Shown one piece after another: positions 1 to 6,078 of a DNA stretch of 6,576 nt. The position numbers and the translations under genes are program-made. The DNA is from Caldifarciminota bacterium (lineage in GTDB: Bacteria; Hydrothermota; Hydrothermia; S141-80): the NCBI GenBank assembly GCA_015490255.1, contig WFYF01000125.1, positions 1 through 6,576 of the forward strand. The letters run 5' to 3'. The notes below the pieces were generated by a model. The model was not told the origin of the DNA. It worked only from the letters and a program-made list of their open reading frames with translations, and ran no database searches. How positions within the stretch are numbered: the stretch's first letter is position 1; each line of letters starts with the position of its first letter.

Positions 1-314
1 GAACGGGCCAGACCGGGGACATACAGCCGGGGAAACACCCCTTCCACCCCCGAAAGGCCTTTCAGGGAATCCACCCACGGCCCGAGGGGAAAATGCAGGT
101 TGAATCTCCGTTCCTCCAGATAGCCTTTCCGGTATACGGCCACATGCCCGCTCCCGGTGCGCACCCCCATCCGGATGATGTCTTCATATTCCCCCATGGC
201 CAGGTTTTCAAAGCAGGTGGAAAGATAGATCGCCCCCGCAATGGCCAGCACCTGGAGCAGGCTTCTGCGGCGGTTCCGCCAGAGGTTGCGCCAGGCAAAC
301 CGCATCAGATTCAT
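1..314 (-). CDS. FtsX/MacB-fold ABC transporter permease, LolC/LolE-like, N-terminal part (runs off the window)
   Basis: Only the first 104 residues are present; the gene continues past position 1. It starts with a short cytoplasmic arm, MNLMRFAWRNLWRNRRRS, followed by one hydrophobic helix at about residues 19-36 and the start of an extracytoplasmic domain. This layout is known for MacB/FtsX-type permeases such as LolC and LolE, which pull lipoproteins or other substrates out of the inner membrane using a separate ATPase. The arm and the later GSGHVAVYRKGYLE segment match AWRNLWRNRRRT and YYGHVQIAREGYF in the adjacent permease, so the two are paralogs and probably form a heterodimer. The start ATG (312-314) follows the neighbour's stop with one base between (TGA-C-ATG). 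A Shine-Dalgarno GGAGGT lies 11 nt upstream at 326-331, inside the neighbour. The exact substrate is unknown. Confidence 0.85.
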   Translation of the reverse strand, partial: MNLMRFAWRNLWRNRRRSLLQVLAIAGAIYLSTCFENLAMGEYEDIIRMGVRTGSGHVAVYRKGYLEERRFNLHFPLGPWVDSLKGLSGVEGVFPRLYVPGLAR

Positions 315-315
315 G

Positions 316-1542
316 TCAGAAGCGCACCTCCCGGATCACCTGCGGGACGTTGATGTGCCGGAGCCTCCGGGCGGGGAAAAGCACCAGGAGCACGGCTTCC
401 ACAAACAGGAGAACCACCGGGAGCCCCACGCTGAACCGGTTGGGAACAGCATAGATCCGGGGAGGGATCACCGCCCCGGCATACCGCACCGGTTCCAGCC
501 ACCGGGAGAGATCCACCGGGTGGAGGTGAAGGATCAGGGAAAGGAGCAAGCCCAGCGCACCGCCGAGAAGGGAGGCCATCCCCGCAAGCCACACCCCCTC
601 CAGAAGAATCATCCCGAACAGGTTCCGCCGCCCGAGGCCCATGGCCATCCACACGGCGAATTCATAGACCCGCTCAAAGAACATCATATACAGGGTGTTC
701 AGGGACACCAGGACCACGGCGAAATAGAAGAGCATCCCGAACAGGCTTTCGCTCGCCCGCCAGATCCGGACGATATAGGCGATGGCGGGAAGAAAATCCA
801 TCCAGGAATACGCTTCCATCCCCGCTTCCCGGATGGCCGGTGTGTGCCGATCCTTCCAGACGCCGGCTTTCAGGGGATCGCGGAGGCGAAGGACCACCGT
901 GTGGACCTTTCCCTGAAGTCCCAGAAGATGCTGGAGTTCCCGGAGGTCCAGGAGGGCGGTCTGGCGGTCCAGCAGGGGATTGCCGGAGCGGAAAACCCCC
1001 GTCACCACCAGGTTCTCGGCCAGGATGGAACCGTCGGCCGCCTGTCCCAGGACCCCGATGGTGTCGCCCACGCCCACCTCCAGGCTCCGGGCGAGATCCG
1101 CCCCCAGGGCCACGCCTCCCGGTCCCGGAAACCGGCCCTCCTGAATGAGGGCAGGGAGCCACGTCACCTCGCTCTCCCGGGCCGGGTCCACCCCCAGCAA
1201 CCTCCCCGCTGCCGTGGCGTCCTTCCCCACGAACAGCCCCCATGCTTCCGCCCGGGGGGCCGCGGCCATCACCTCGGGAAGACCGGAGACGGAGTCCACA
1301 AGCGTTTCAGGGACGGTTTTCCAGACCACGGGGTGGGTGAAATATCCTTCCCGGGCGATCTGAACATGGCCATAATAGGTGCGGGTGACCGAAGCAAGGG
1401 TGTCGTCCATCATGCCTTCCCACGCCGAGAGCATCAGGATGAGGAAGGCCACCGACAGCACCATGGCCGAGAGGGTCAGAAGGGTTCTTCGCCGGTTGCG
1501 CCACAGGTTGCGCCAGGCCAGGCGCGCAAGGAAGAAGATCAT
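316..1542 (-). CDS. FtsX/MacB-fold ABC transporter permease, LolC/LolE-like
   Basis: A 408-residue inner-membrane permease with the four-helix MacB/LolCE layout. There is a basic N-terminal arm (WRNLWRNRRRT, 10-20), a first membrane helix at about 21-41, and a large periplasmic domain at about 45-262. Three C-terminal helices follow at about 267-288, 311-338 and 372-390. Between helices 2 and 3 the segment FERVYEFAVWMAMGLGRRN (289-307) matches the coupling region typical of FtsX permeases, which contacts the ATPase. The tail (ARRLRHINVPQVIRE) is also typical. The length fits LolC/LolE (about 400). It lies 3 nt after the LolA-like gene and 1 nt before a paralogous permease, so co-transcription is near certain. 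GGGGGA about 7 nt upstream serves as ribosome-binding site. LolA-like and paired permease genes together suggest transport of lipoproteins or another lipid-linked substrate toward the outer membrane; substrate identity is inference. Confidence 0.9.
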   Translation of the reverse strand: MIFFLARLAWRNLWRNRRRTLLTLSAMVLSVAFLILMLSAWEGMMDDTLASVTRTYYGHVQIAREGYFTHPVVWKTVPETLVDSVSGLPEVMAAAPRAEAWGLFVGKDATAAGRLLGVDPARESEVTWLPALIQEGRFPGPGGVALGADLARSLEVGVGDTIGVLGQAADGSILAENLVVTGVFRSGNPLLDRQTALLDLRELQHLLGLQGKVHTVVLRLRDPLKAGVWKDRHTPAIREAGMEAYSWMDFLPAIAYIVRIWRASESLFGMLFYFAVVLVSLNTLYMMFFERVYEFAVWMAMGLGRRNLFGMILLEGVWLAGMASLLGGALGLLLSLILHLHPVDLSRWLEPVRYAGAVIPPRIYAVPNRFSVGLPVVLLFVEAVLLVLFPARRLRHINVPQVIREVRF

Positions 1543-1545
1543 CCC

Positions 1546-2244
1546 TCAATCCCCCAGGGCCTGGGGCGAAAACATCCGGGAAGGGATGGGCACGTCCAGT
1601 TCCAACTTCTCATACACGACCTCGGTGTATTCGTCCCGATCGGCCGGACGCAGGCGCAGGCGGAAGGGGATCCGACGATCCTTCACCTTGCGGACATCCG
1701 AAAAGGTCATCACCCGGGCCAGGTCGCCCTCCTCGTCGTAATAGTCCACCCGGAGGGGGACCAGGGAGGATTCCAGAAGGGTATACACGATCTTCCCCCA
1801 CACCACCGGTGCGTCTTCCCGGGGTAGCCCTGCAAGCACCAGCGTGTCCCCGCGGCGTTCCAGGATGCGGAACACATAAAGGGATTCAATCCGGGTTTCC
1901 TTCACCATATCGTCATAGGTGAAGTGGCTGCCCATCCAGGATTCGGCGAGCATGCCTTCGGTGATCTTGATCCGCCGGCGCAGGCGGGGGATATAGTTCC
2001 AGATCACGTCCCCGAGCTGCAGGGTGGTCACGCCCCGTTCCTTCGGCGGGGCCAGGATCACGATCCGGGCGGTGTCCCGTCCCCGGGACCACATCTCCAG
2101 TTTCAGGGTCCGGTGCCAGGCTTCGGTCTGGATCTCCATCCGGGCGATGGCGTGGGCGGTGCGCCCGCGATAGAGGTTTTCAATCCGGGCCACGATCTCG
2201 GCCGGTGTGCCCGGGGTCAGAAGGATCAGCGCCAGAGTCATCAT
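1546..2244 (-). CDS. LolA-like outer membrane lipoprotein-sorting protein (exported)
   Basis: A 232-residue exported protein of the LolA-like family (COG2834; resembles Pfam LolA_like, PF17131). These beta-barrel-like proteins carry lipoproteins or similar hydrophobic cargo across the periplasm. The N-terminus is a short hydrophobic stretch (MMTLALILLTPGTPA) that looks like a signal peptide cut after TPA, although it has no basic residues. Family-typical features include aromatic-rich strands, VIWNYIPRLRRRIKI (about 79-93) and the SWMGSHFTYDDM segment (about 101-112), where most relatives have GSDF. The frame is closed by a TGA 12 nt upstream of the ATG, so the start is well bounded; the second ATG, one codon later, is the only nearby alternative. 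The start overlaps the glycosyltransferase stop by ATGA and has no clear Shine-Dalgarno, so translation probably depends on coupling. It sits directly before two LolC/E-like permeases, its natural partners. Confidence 0.85.
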   Translation of the reverse strand: MMTLALILLTPGTPAEIVARIENLYRGRTAHAIARMEIQTEAWHRTLKLEMWSRGRDTARIVILAPPKERGVTTLQLGDVIWNYIPRLRRRIKITEGMLAESWMGSHFTYDDMVKETRIESLYVFRILERRGDTLVLAGLPREDAPVVWGKIVYTLLESSLVPLRVDYYDEEGDLARVMTFSDVRKVKDRRIPFRLRLRPADRDEYTEVVYEKLELDVPIPSRMFSPQALGD

Positions 2245-2960
2245 GGTTTTTCTTCAACAGCGAGGAGGGCTTCCCGGGTTTTCCGGATCACGGCGGCGTA
2301 ATAGTGCCAGCGGAGCCACATCTGGCGGATCTCCCCCGGGAACTGCCGCTGAGGCTGAGGATAGAGCAGGGGGACCGGGATCTCCGCGATGCGCGCACCC
2401 CCGCAGGACAGGCGCAGCCAGGCTTCCAGGGGCATGCCGTAGCCGGGCTCCTCCAGGTCCTGGAGGAGAGCCAGGGCCCGGGGGGTATAGGCCTTATAGC
2501 CACAGAAGGCATCGGTGATGGGAAGCCTCCAGAAACGCCGGAGATAGAAGGTGATCCACCGGTTCACCTTCCGGCGTTCCGGCGGGGGGGTGTCCACCCG
2601 GGGAGAACGGGGGTGATAGCGGCTCCCGGAGACCACGTCGGCACCGGTTCGTTCCAGGGCTTCCAGAAAGCGAGGAATCCATTCCGGGGGGTGCTGGCCG
2701 TCGGCGTCAAGGGTGATCAGGACGTTCACGCCTTCCCGGAGGGCGTGGCGAAAGGCGGTCCGGAGGGCCGCGCCGTATCCGGAGGGTTCCGGGTGACGGA
2801 TCACCCGGGCAAACTGCCGGGCGATCTCCGGGGAGCGGTCGGTGGAGGCGTCATCCACCACCAGCACTTCGTGTCCGGTGGCCACACAGCCCCGGAGCAC
2901 CGCCTCCAGCGTGGCCTCTTCGTTCCGCACGGGGATGGCGATCAGAACCCGGGGGCGCAT
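2241..2960 (-). CDS. Family 2 glycosyltransferase, dolichol-phosphate mannose synthase-like
   Basis: A 239-residue GT-A fold glycosyltransferase. The N-terminal nucleotide-binding part reads VLIAIPVRNEEATL (5-18) and VLVVDDASTDRS (32-43). The metal-binding DAD is in ITLDADGQH (82-90), followed by ADVVSGSRY and a later DAFCGYKAY (150-158), where DPM1-like relatives have an Asp...GF/Y-R/K segment. Such enzymes move a sugar from a nucleotide donor to a polyprenyl phosphate or another lipid or protein acceptor on the cytoplasmic side of the membrane. There is no membrane segment, so it is soluble or peripheral. It is the first gene of the operon. TATACT lies 6 nt before the ATG and no Shine-Dalgarno is visible (AACCTGTATACTTAACCC precedes the ATG), so the mRNA is probably leaderless. 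Family assignment is firm; donor and acceptor are unknown. Confidence 0.9.
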   Translation of the reverse strand: MRPRVLIAIPVRNEEATLEAVLRGCVATGHEVLVVDDASTDRSPEIARQFARVIRHPEPSGYGAALRTAFRHALREGVNVLITLDADGQHPPEWIPRFLEALERTGADVVSGSRYHPRSPRVDTPPPERRKVNRWITFYLRRFWRLPITDAFCGYKAYTPRALALLQDLEEPGYGMPLEAWLRLSCGGARIAEIPVPLLYPQPQRQFPGEIRQMWLRWHYYAAVIRKTREALLAVEEKP

Positions 2961-2966
2961 GGGTTA

Positions 2967-2995
2967 AGTATACAGGTTCCCCGTGGGAACGTCCT
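2967..2995 (-). promoter_or_regulatory. Putative leaderless promoter of the glycosyltransferase operon
   Basis: On the minus strand, TATACT (2972-2967, 5 of 6 to the -10 consensus) is followed by TAACCC and then the ATG at 2960. A start seven bases past the -10 would put the first transcribed base on the A of the ATG, giving a leaderless mRNA, and no ribosome-binding site is seen. A -35 with a 17-nt spacer would be AGGACG (2995-2990), which matches TTGACA only at the central GAC. The -10 is convincing; the -35 is weak. Confidence 0.55.
2976..2990. promoter_or_regulatory. Perfect inverted repeat, candidate operator
   Basis: GTTCCC-CGT-GGGAAC is a perfect 6-bp inverted repeat with a 3-nt centre. 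One more symmetric pair occurs just outside after a mismatch (A2974/T2992). It occupies nearly the whole -10/-35 spacer of the minus-strand promoter, the usual place for a repressor site or a site for a spacer-twisting MerR-type activator. No regulator gene is nearby. Calling it an operator is inference from position and symmetry. Confidence 0.4.
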
Positions 2996-3015
2996 GTGGA
3001 GAGGGCTCCGGACGG

Positions 3016-3044
3016 TTGTTTTTCTGCATCCGGCGGTATACATT
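3016..3044 (+). promoter_or_regulatory. Putative promoter of the broken secreted-protein gene
   Basis: TTGTTT (3016-3021) and TACATT (3039-3044) are separated by 17 nt, each partly matching the -35 and -10 consensus. An alternative -10, TATACA, lies at 3037-3042 but gives a 15-nt spacer. Transcription would start near 3051, leaving about 20 nt of leader containing a strong Shine-Dalgarno, AGGAGGT (3061-3067). It is divergent from the glycosyltransferase promoter. Confidence 0.4.
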
Positions 3045-3285
3045 TTCAGGCGACACGAACAGGAGGTGGATCATGCTGTTTGCTTTGAGTCTGCTGTTTC
3101 TCGTGGCGGATGCACCGAAGGCGCCGGCGTATCAGCCGAAATACAAGCCCGTCCGCCTGCACAACGGCGTGGAGTTCCGTCCCTCGCCGGATGGCTTTGC
3201 CTTCGTGAAGGACGGGAAGGTGCTGAAACGGTATACGTTCAAAGAACTCGGGGCAGTGCCGGAGAGCCCGCTGTCCAAAGACCCT

Positions 3286-3299
3286 TACGTGATACGTGA
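3286..3299 (+). repeat. 7-bp tandem duplication causing a frameshift
   Basis: TACGTGA occurs twice in direct succession (3286-3292 and 3293-3299). With one copy removed, codons run CCT TAC GTG AAG GAT TTC (P-Y-V-K-D-F) with no break. With both copies the frame moves by one and meets a stop at 3346. The duplication lies inside the secreted-protein pseudogene and is the simplest cause of its first frameshift. Confidence 0.85.
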
Positions 3300-3540
3300 A
3301 GGATTTCGGGAACGGCGTGGTGTTTGTGGGCTACTGTCTGGTGTATGAGGGACCGGAGAGCGCTGGAGGGTATGTGGGTTGCTATTTCACGGACGAGGGG
3401 AGAAGAAGCGGTGCGCTTCGGGGGAATTCACCGACTGGCCCGCCCTGGATTCGCTGGGGAGGTATTTTGTGGGGTTTTCCCACATGTGGCCCTATGACCC
3501 AATCTACGTGTTTACTGACCCGTCAAGGGGGAGGGAGAAC

Positions 3541-3555
3541 GCTCCTGCAGGGAGC
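3541..3555 (+). terminator. Small hairpin, weak terminator candidate
   Basis: GCTCC-TGCAG-GGAGC forms a perfect 5-bp GC-rich stem with a 5-nt loop, followed by TTTATGCTGT. It overlaps the last codons of the pseudogene. The T tract is only three bases, so intrinsic termination would be inefficient; it could be chance. Confidence 0.25.
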
Positions 3556-3604
3556 TTTATGCTGTAACAAACATTTGAGATTTTTCTGACAAGCCCCCTG
3601 GAAG

Positions 3605-3633
3605 TGGACGGTTCCTTTTCCAGCGTCTATCCT
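3605..3633 (+). promoter_or_regulatory. Weak candidate promoter of the phosphohexomutase-ridA operon
   Basis: TGGACG (3605-3610, 4 of 6 to TTGACA) and TATCCT (3628-3633, 4 of 6 to TATAAT) are 17 nt apart. The start would fall near 3640, just before AGGAGG at 3644-3649. It lies in the 88-nt gap (3568-3655) between the pseudogene and the mutase, the only non-coding space where this operon could have its own promoter. Confidence 0.35.
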
Positions 3634-3655
3634 TGTTCCCATCAGGAGGTTGAGC

Positions 3656-4987
3656 ATGCCGCTGTTTTCGGTTTCCGGACTCCGGGGGGTGGTGGGAGAA
3701 GATCTCACCCCGGAGGTGATCCTTCGCCATACCCACGCCTATCTTTCCTGGCTGGAGGAGCAGGGCGTGCGGGAGGTGCTTGTGGGGCGGGACACCCGGC
3801 TTCACGGACCGGCCCTGCAGGCCCTGGTGGAAAGCGCTGCCCTGTTCCGGGGATTCCGGGTGCTGCGGGCTGGCGTGGTGCCCACACCCGTCCTGGTGTG
3901 GGGTGTGCGTCACCTCAACACGGGGGGGGTGGTGATCACGGCAAGCCACAACCCCCCCGAATGGAACGCCCTGAAATTCCTTCATCCGGAAGGGCGGTTT
4001 CCCCGGGCCACAGAGATCAACGCCATCGCGGAACGGCTGGAAGATGCCCCGGAATACGTCTCCTGGGACCGGGTGGGCACCGTGGAGGAGATCAACCTGG
4101 CGCAGCGGTATCGCGAAGCGTTTCACGCTTTTCTGAACGGTTTTCTCCCCGAAAAACTCCCCAATACGCTTTCGGTGCTGGTGGATGCGGGAGGCGGGGC
4201 CACCTATGCCCTGCTCCCCCGGCTCCTGGAGGAACGGGGAGCCCGGGTGATCCCTCTCCACACCACGCCGCAGGGCCGGTTCCCCCGACCGGCGGAGCCC
4301 ATGCCTTCCGCGCTGGTGCTCCTGGATGCCGCCCTCAAAAACGAATATGCCCCATACGGGGTGGCCAGCGATCCGGATGGAGACCGGATGGTTCTGGGCC
4401 TGGCCCGTGAGGGGGTGCTTTCCGAGGAGGCCACCCTGCCGGTGATCCTCCGGTTCCTTGCCCGGAGGGGCCGGATCCGGGGACCGGTGGTGGCGAACTT
4501 CTCCACCTCCCGATGGGTGGACGAGGCCGCATGGGAGGCCGGAGTGGAGGTGATCCGGGCGCCGGTGGGAGAAGCCAATGTCCTGGCCCGCATGCACACC
4601 GTGGGGGCTGACTTCGGTGGTGAGGGTAACGGCGGGGTGATCTGGCCCGAATGGAACGCCTGCCGGGACGGGTTGCTCGCCGCAGTGCTGGGGGCTTATG
4701 CCCTCGCGATGGAAGGCGAAACCCTGTTCCGGTTTACCCCCCGCTTCCGGGTGAAGAAGAAAGTTCCGGGAAGAAGGCTGCCAGAAGGGCTTGCGGAAAA
4801 CCTGGATGCGGAAGAAGTTCAGAGAGAAGACGGGGTGTATCTCCGGTGGGGTGAGACCTGGATCCATGTCCGGCCTTCCAACACCGAACCGGTGATCCGG
4901 CTGGTGGGGGAAAGCCCCTCCCGGGAGGCGCTGGAAGAGCGCATACGGGAGATTGAAAACATCCTTGAAACCAGGAGGGTCTCATGA
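3656..4987 (+). CDS. glmM: Alpha-D-phosphohexomutase, probable phosphoglucosamine/phosphoglucomutase
   Basis: A 443-residue cytoplasmic phosphohexomutase with all four signature sites in order. These are the phosphoserine loop TASHNPPEWNALKF (Ser97), the Mg-binding DPDGDR (239-244), the sugar-binding GEGNGG (322-327) and the phosphate-binding RPSNTEPVIRL (406-416). The family shifts phosphate between C1 and C6 of hexose phosphates; the glucosamine form supplies the UDP-GlcNAc pathway. The sugar loop is the GE(x)NGG form, more like archaeal-type mutases than classical bacterial GlmM (GEQSGH), so glucose, mannose and glucosamine substrates all remain possible and the symbol is tentative. The start is ATG 3656, 6 nt after AGGAGG (3644-3649). 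An upstream TTG at 3650 abuts the ribosome-binding site and is unlikely. The stop overlaps the ridA start by ATGA. Length fits the family (about 440-460). Confidence 0.92.
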   Translation: MPLFSVSGLRGVVGEDLTPEVILRHTHAYLSWLEEQGVREVLVGRDTRLHGPALQALVESAALFRGFRVLRAGVVPTPVLVWGVRHLNTGGVVITASHNPPEWNALKFLHPEGRFPRATEINAIAERLEDAPEYVSWDRVGTVEEINLAQRYREAFHAFLNGFLPEKLPNTLSVLVDAGGGATYALLPRLLEERGARVIPLHTTPQGRFPRPAEPMPSALVLLDAALKNEYAPYGVASDPDGDRMVLGLAREGVLSEEATLPVILRFLARRGRIRGPVVANFSTSRWVDEAAWEAGVEVIRAPVGEANVLARMHTVGADFGGEGNGGVIWPEWNACRDGLLAAVLGAYALAMEGETLFRFTPRFRVKKKVPGRRLPEGLAENLDAEEVQREDGVYLRWGETWIHVRPSNTEPVIRLVGESPSREALEERIREIENILETRRVS

Positions 4988-5364
4988 TTCGCAAAACCGT
5001 AACCAGCTCTCGCGCACCCCAGGCCATCGGCCCCTATAGCCCCGCCCTTCAGGTGGGGCCGTGGGTGTTCGTCTCCGGACAGCTGGGCATGACCCCGGAG
5101 GGAGAGCTGCTTGAAGGCGTGGAGGCCCAGACCCGTCAGGCTCTGGAGAACGCAAAGGCCCTGCTGGAGGCGGCGGGGTGTGACCTCTCCCACGTGGTCC
5201 GGGTGACGGTCTATCTTGCGAACATGGACGACTTTCCGGTCATGAATCAGGTGTATGAAAGTTTCTTCCAGAGCCCCTATCCGGCCCGGGCGGCGGTGGA
5301 GGTGGCTCGCCTGCCCAAAGATGCCCTGGTGGAAATTGAGATGATGGCCCTCAAATCAACCTGA
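4984..5364 (+). CDS. ridA: RidA-family enamine/imine deaminase (Rid/YjgF/UK114)
   Basis: A 126-residue protein, the normal length for RidA, a cytoplasmic homotrimer. RidA hydrolyses reactive enamine/imine intermediates, such as 2-aminoacrylate made by PLP enzymes, to ketoacids and ammonia. Hallmarks include QAIGPYSPA (13-21), VFVSGQLGMTPEG (28-40), VVRVTVYLANMDDF (71-84), PARAAVEVARLP (100-111) with the substrate-binding arginine at 102, and the C-terminal VEIEMMA. The full active-site set suggests an active deaminase. The ATG overlaps the mutase stop (ATGA), with AGGAGG (4973-4978) 5 nt upstream, so it is translationally coupled and also has its own strong site. The link to the mutase is probably housekeeping co-expression rather than a shared pathway. 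Its 3' end overlaps the opposing HAD gene by 9 bp. Confidence 0.93.
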   Translation: MIRKTVTSSRAPQAIGPYSPALQVGPWVFVSGQLGMTPEGELLEGVEAQTRQALENAKALLEAAGCDLSHVVRVTVYLANMDDFPVMNQVYESFFQSPYPARAAVEVARLPKDALVEIEMMALKST

Positions 5365-6078
5365 GGCCGGCGCTTCTGCGAAAAGCCGACCGAGATGGCT
5401 CCGGAGACTTTCCAGATCCGGATGGGCCACCAGATCCAGCCCTTCCGGTGCTTTGCCGAAATGGAGATAGGGCATTTTCAACAATTTGGCCACGTTCAGG
5501 TTGTGGTAGGGGGATGAACCCACAAACACGGCCTCGTGGGGGCCGGTCCGGGCATACAGAAGGGCATATTCCACCATCAGGGGGTTGGGCATGCCCACAC
5601 CGAACTGGCTGGCGGCCAGAGACAGGGCGATGAGATGCTCCGCGGCGGCTTTGGCCATCAGCCGGTCCAGAATTTCCTTGTCCATATTCGCCACCACCAC
5701 AACCTGAATCCCGTTGTTTCGCACCCATTCCAGGAACTGGAGGGCTTCCTGGGAAAGGCTTGCGTGTTCCACCAGCTTGTCCTTATAGAATTCCAGGAGT
5801 TCCCGAAGATGCTGTCCCGTGATGGAGATCTTTTCCCGCTGGCCAAAATCCCGGATGGTCAGGGCCACCAGCTCCATGATGGGAGGCCAGCGGACATGGG
5901 GGGATTCCAGCTGCACCCGGATCCGGGAATCCAGGAGTTTCTCCAGAGAATCTTCCTTTCCGAAAACAAAAAACCGCCGGCACACCTCGGTGGCCAGGTC
6001 TTTCAGGGCCCGGGCCTTGTAGTCCCCGGGGAAAAGAATCCCCAGGGGATCAATCACCAGTGTCCGGAGTGCACTCAT
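5356..6078 (-). CDS. HAD-superfamily-like protein with degraded catalytic motifs (probable pseudoenzyme)
   Basis: A 240-residue soluble protein with the layout of a HAD hydrolase with a helical cap: a Rossmann-like first strand, a helix-rich cap at about 20-105, then the core. Motif I is [10 protein letters not shown] (7-16); the nucleophile Asp10 is kept, but the second Asp is Leu12. Motif II is VVVVANMD (126-133), with the usual Ser/Thr as Ala130. Motif III, normally GKPDP, is GMPNP (162-166), losing the lysine. Motif IV, normally VGDSxxxDI, is VGSSPYHNL (186-194), losing both Mg-binding Asp residues. The fold is recognisable but phosphatase activity is unlikely; it may bind a ligand or partner. 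The reading frame is clean with native codon use, so it is not a decaying gene. The start ATG overlaps the YjbQ stop (ATGA), with AAGGTG about 8 nt upstream. Function unknown. Confidence 0.8.
   Translation of the reverse strand: MSALRTLVIDPLGILFPGDYKARALKDLATEVCRRFFVFGKEDSLEKLLDSRIRVQLESPHVRWPPIMELVALTIRDFGQREKISITGQHLRELLEFYKDKLVEHASLSQEALQFLEWVRNNGIQVVVVANMDKEILDRLMAKAAAEHLIALSLAASQFGVGMPNPLMVEYALLYARTGPHEAVFVGSSPYHNLNVAKLLKMPYLHFGKAPEGLDLVAHPDLESLRSHLGRLFAEAPASG

Larger units (their letters stand above)
3073..3567 (+). pseudogene. Broken gene for a small secreted protein of unknown family (two compensating frameshifts)
   Basis: Start ATG 3073 has a strong AGGAGGT 5 nt upstream. The N-terminus (MLFALSLLFLVADAPKAPAY) looks like a signal peptide, so the intact product was probably exported. 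Frame 1 reads well to about 3290 and then meets a TGA at 3346-3348, giving a 91-residue product. The reading continues sensibly in frame 2 from 3293 (VKDFGNGVVFVGYCLVYEG) to about 3400, then returns to frame 1 (GEFTDWPALDSLGRYFVGFS) until TAA at 3565-3567. The first shift is explained by a 7-bp tandem duplication at 3286-3299. The second fits loss of one G in a G run (3397-3400 or 3420-3424). Undoing both gives about 162 residues. I do not recognise the family. Short alternating segments such as SPDGFAFVKDGKVLKRYTF and RYFVGFSHMWPYDPIYVFTD faintly resemble beta-propeller blades, which would make this a fragment. Real decay, phase variation or sequencing error cannot be separated here. Confidence 0.7.

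Noticed and set aside
241..1827. Long plus-strand open frame of 528 codons
   Set aside because: It is antisense to two well-supported genes (permease and LolA-like). Its His/Pro/Gly/Gln-rich composition is what high GC at third positions produces on the opposite strand.
2205..3299. Plus-strand open frame of 364 codons running into the secreted-protein gene
   Set aside because: Mostly antisense to the glycosyltransferase; only its end coincides with the gene starting at 3073, which has its own strong ribosome-binding site.
3650..3655. TTG start for the phosphohexomutase two codons upstream
   Set aside because: It directly abuts AGGAGG (3644-3649), leaving no spacing; ATG 3656 has a normal 6-nt spacing.
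3557..4867. Long minus-strand open frame of 436 codons
   Set aside because: Antisense to the phosphohexomutase, which carries all its family motifs; low-complexity His/Pro/Gly composition.
5365..5390. Terminator for ridA just after its stop
   Set aside because: CGGC...GCCG can pair but with an unpaired middle and no T tract, and the bases encode the C-terminus of the HAD-like protein.
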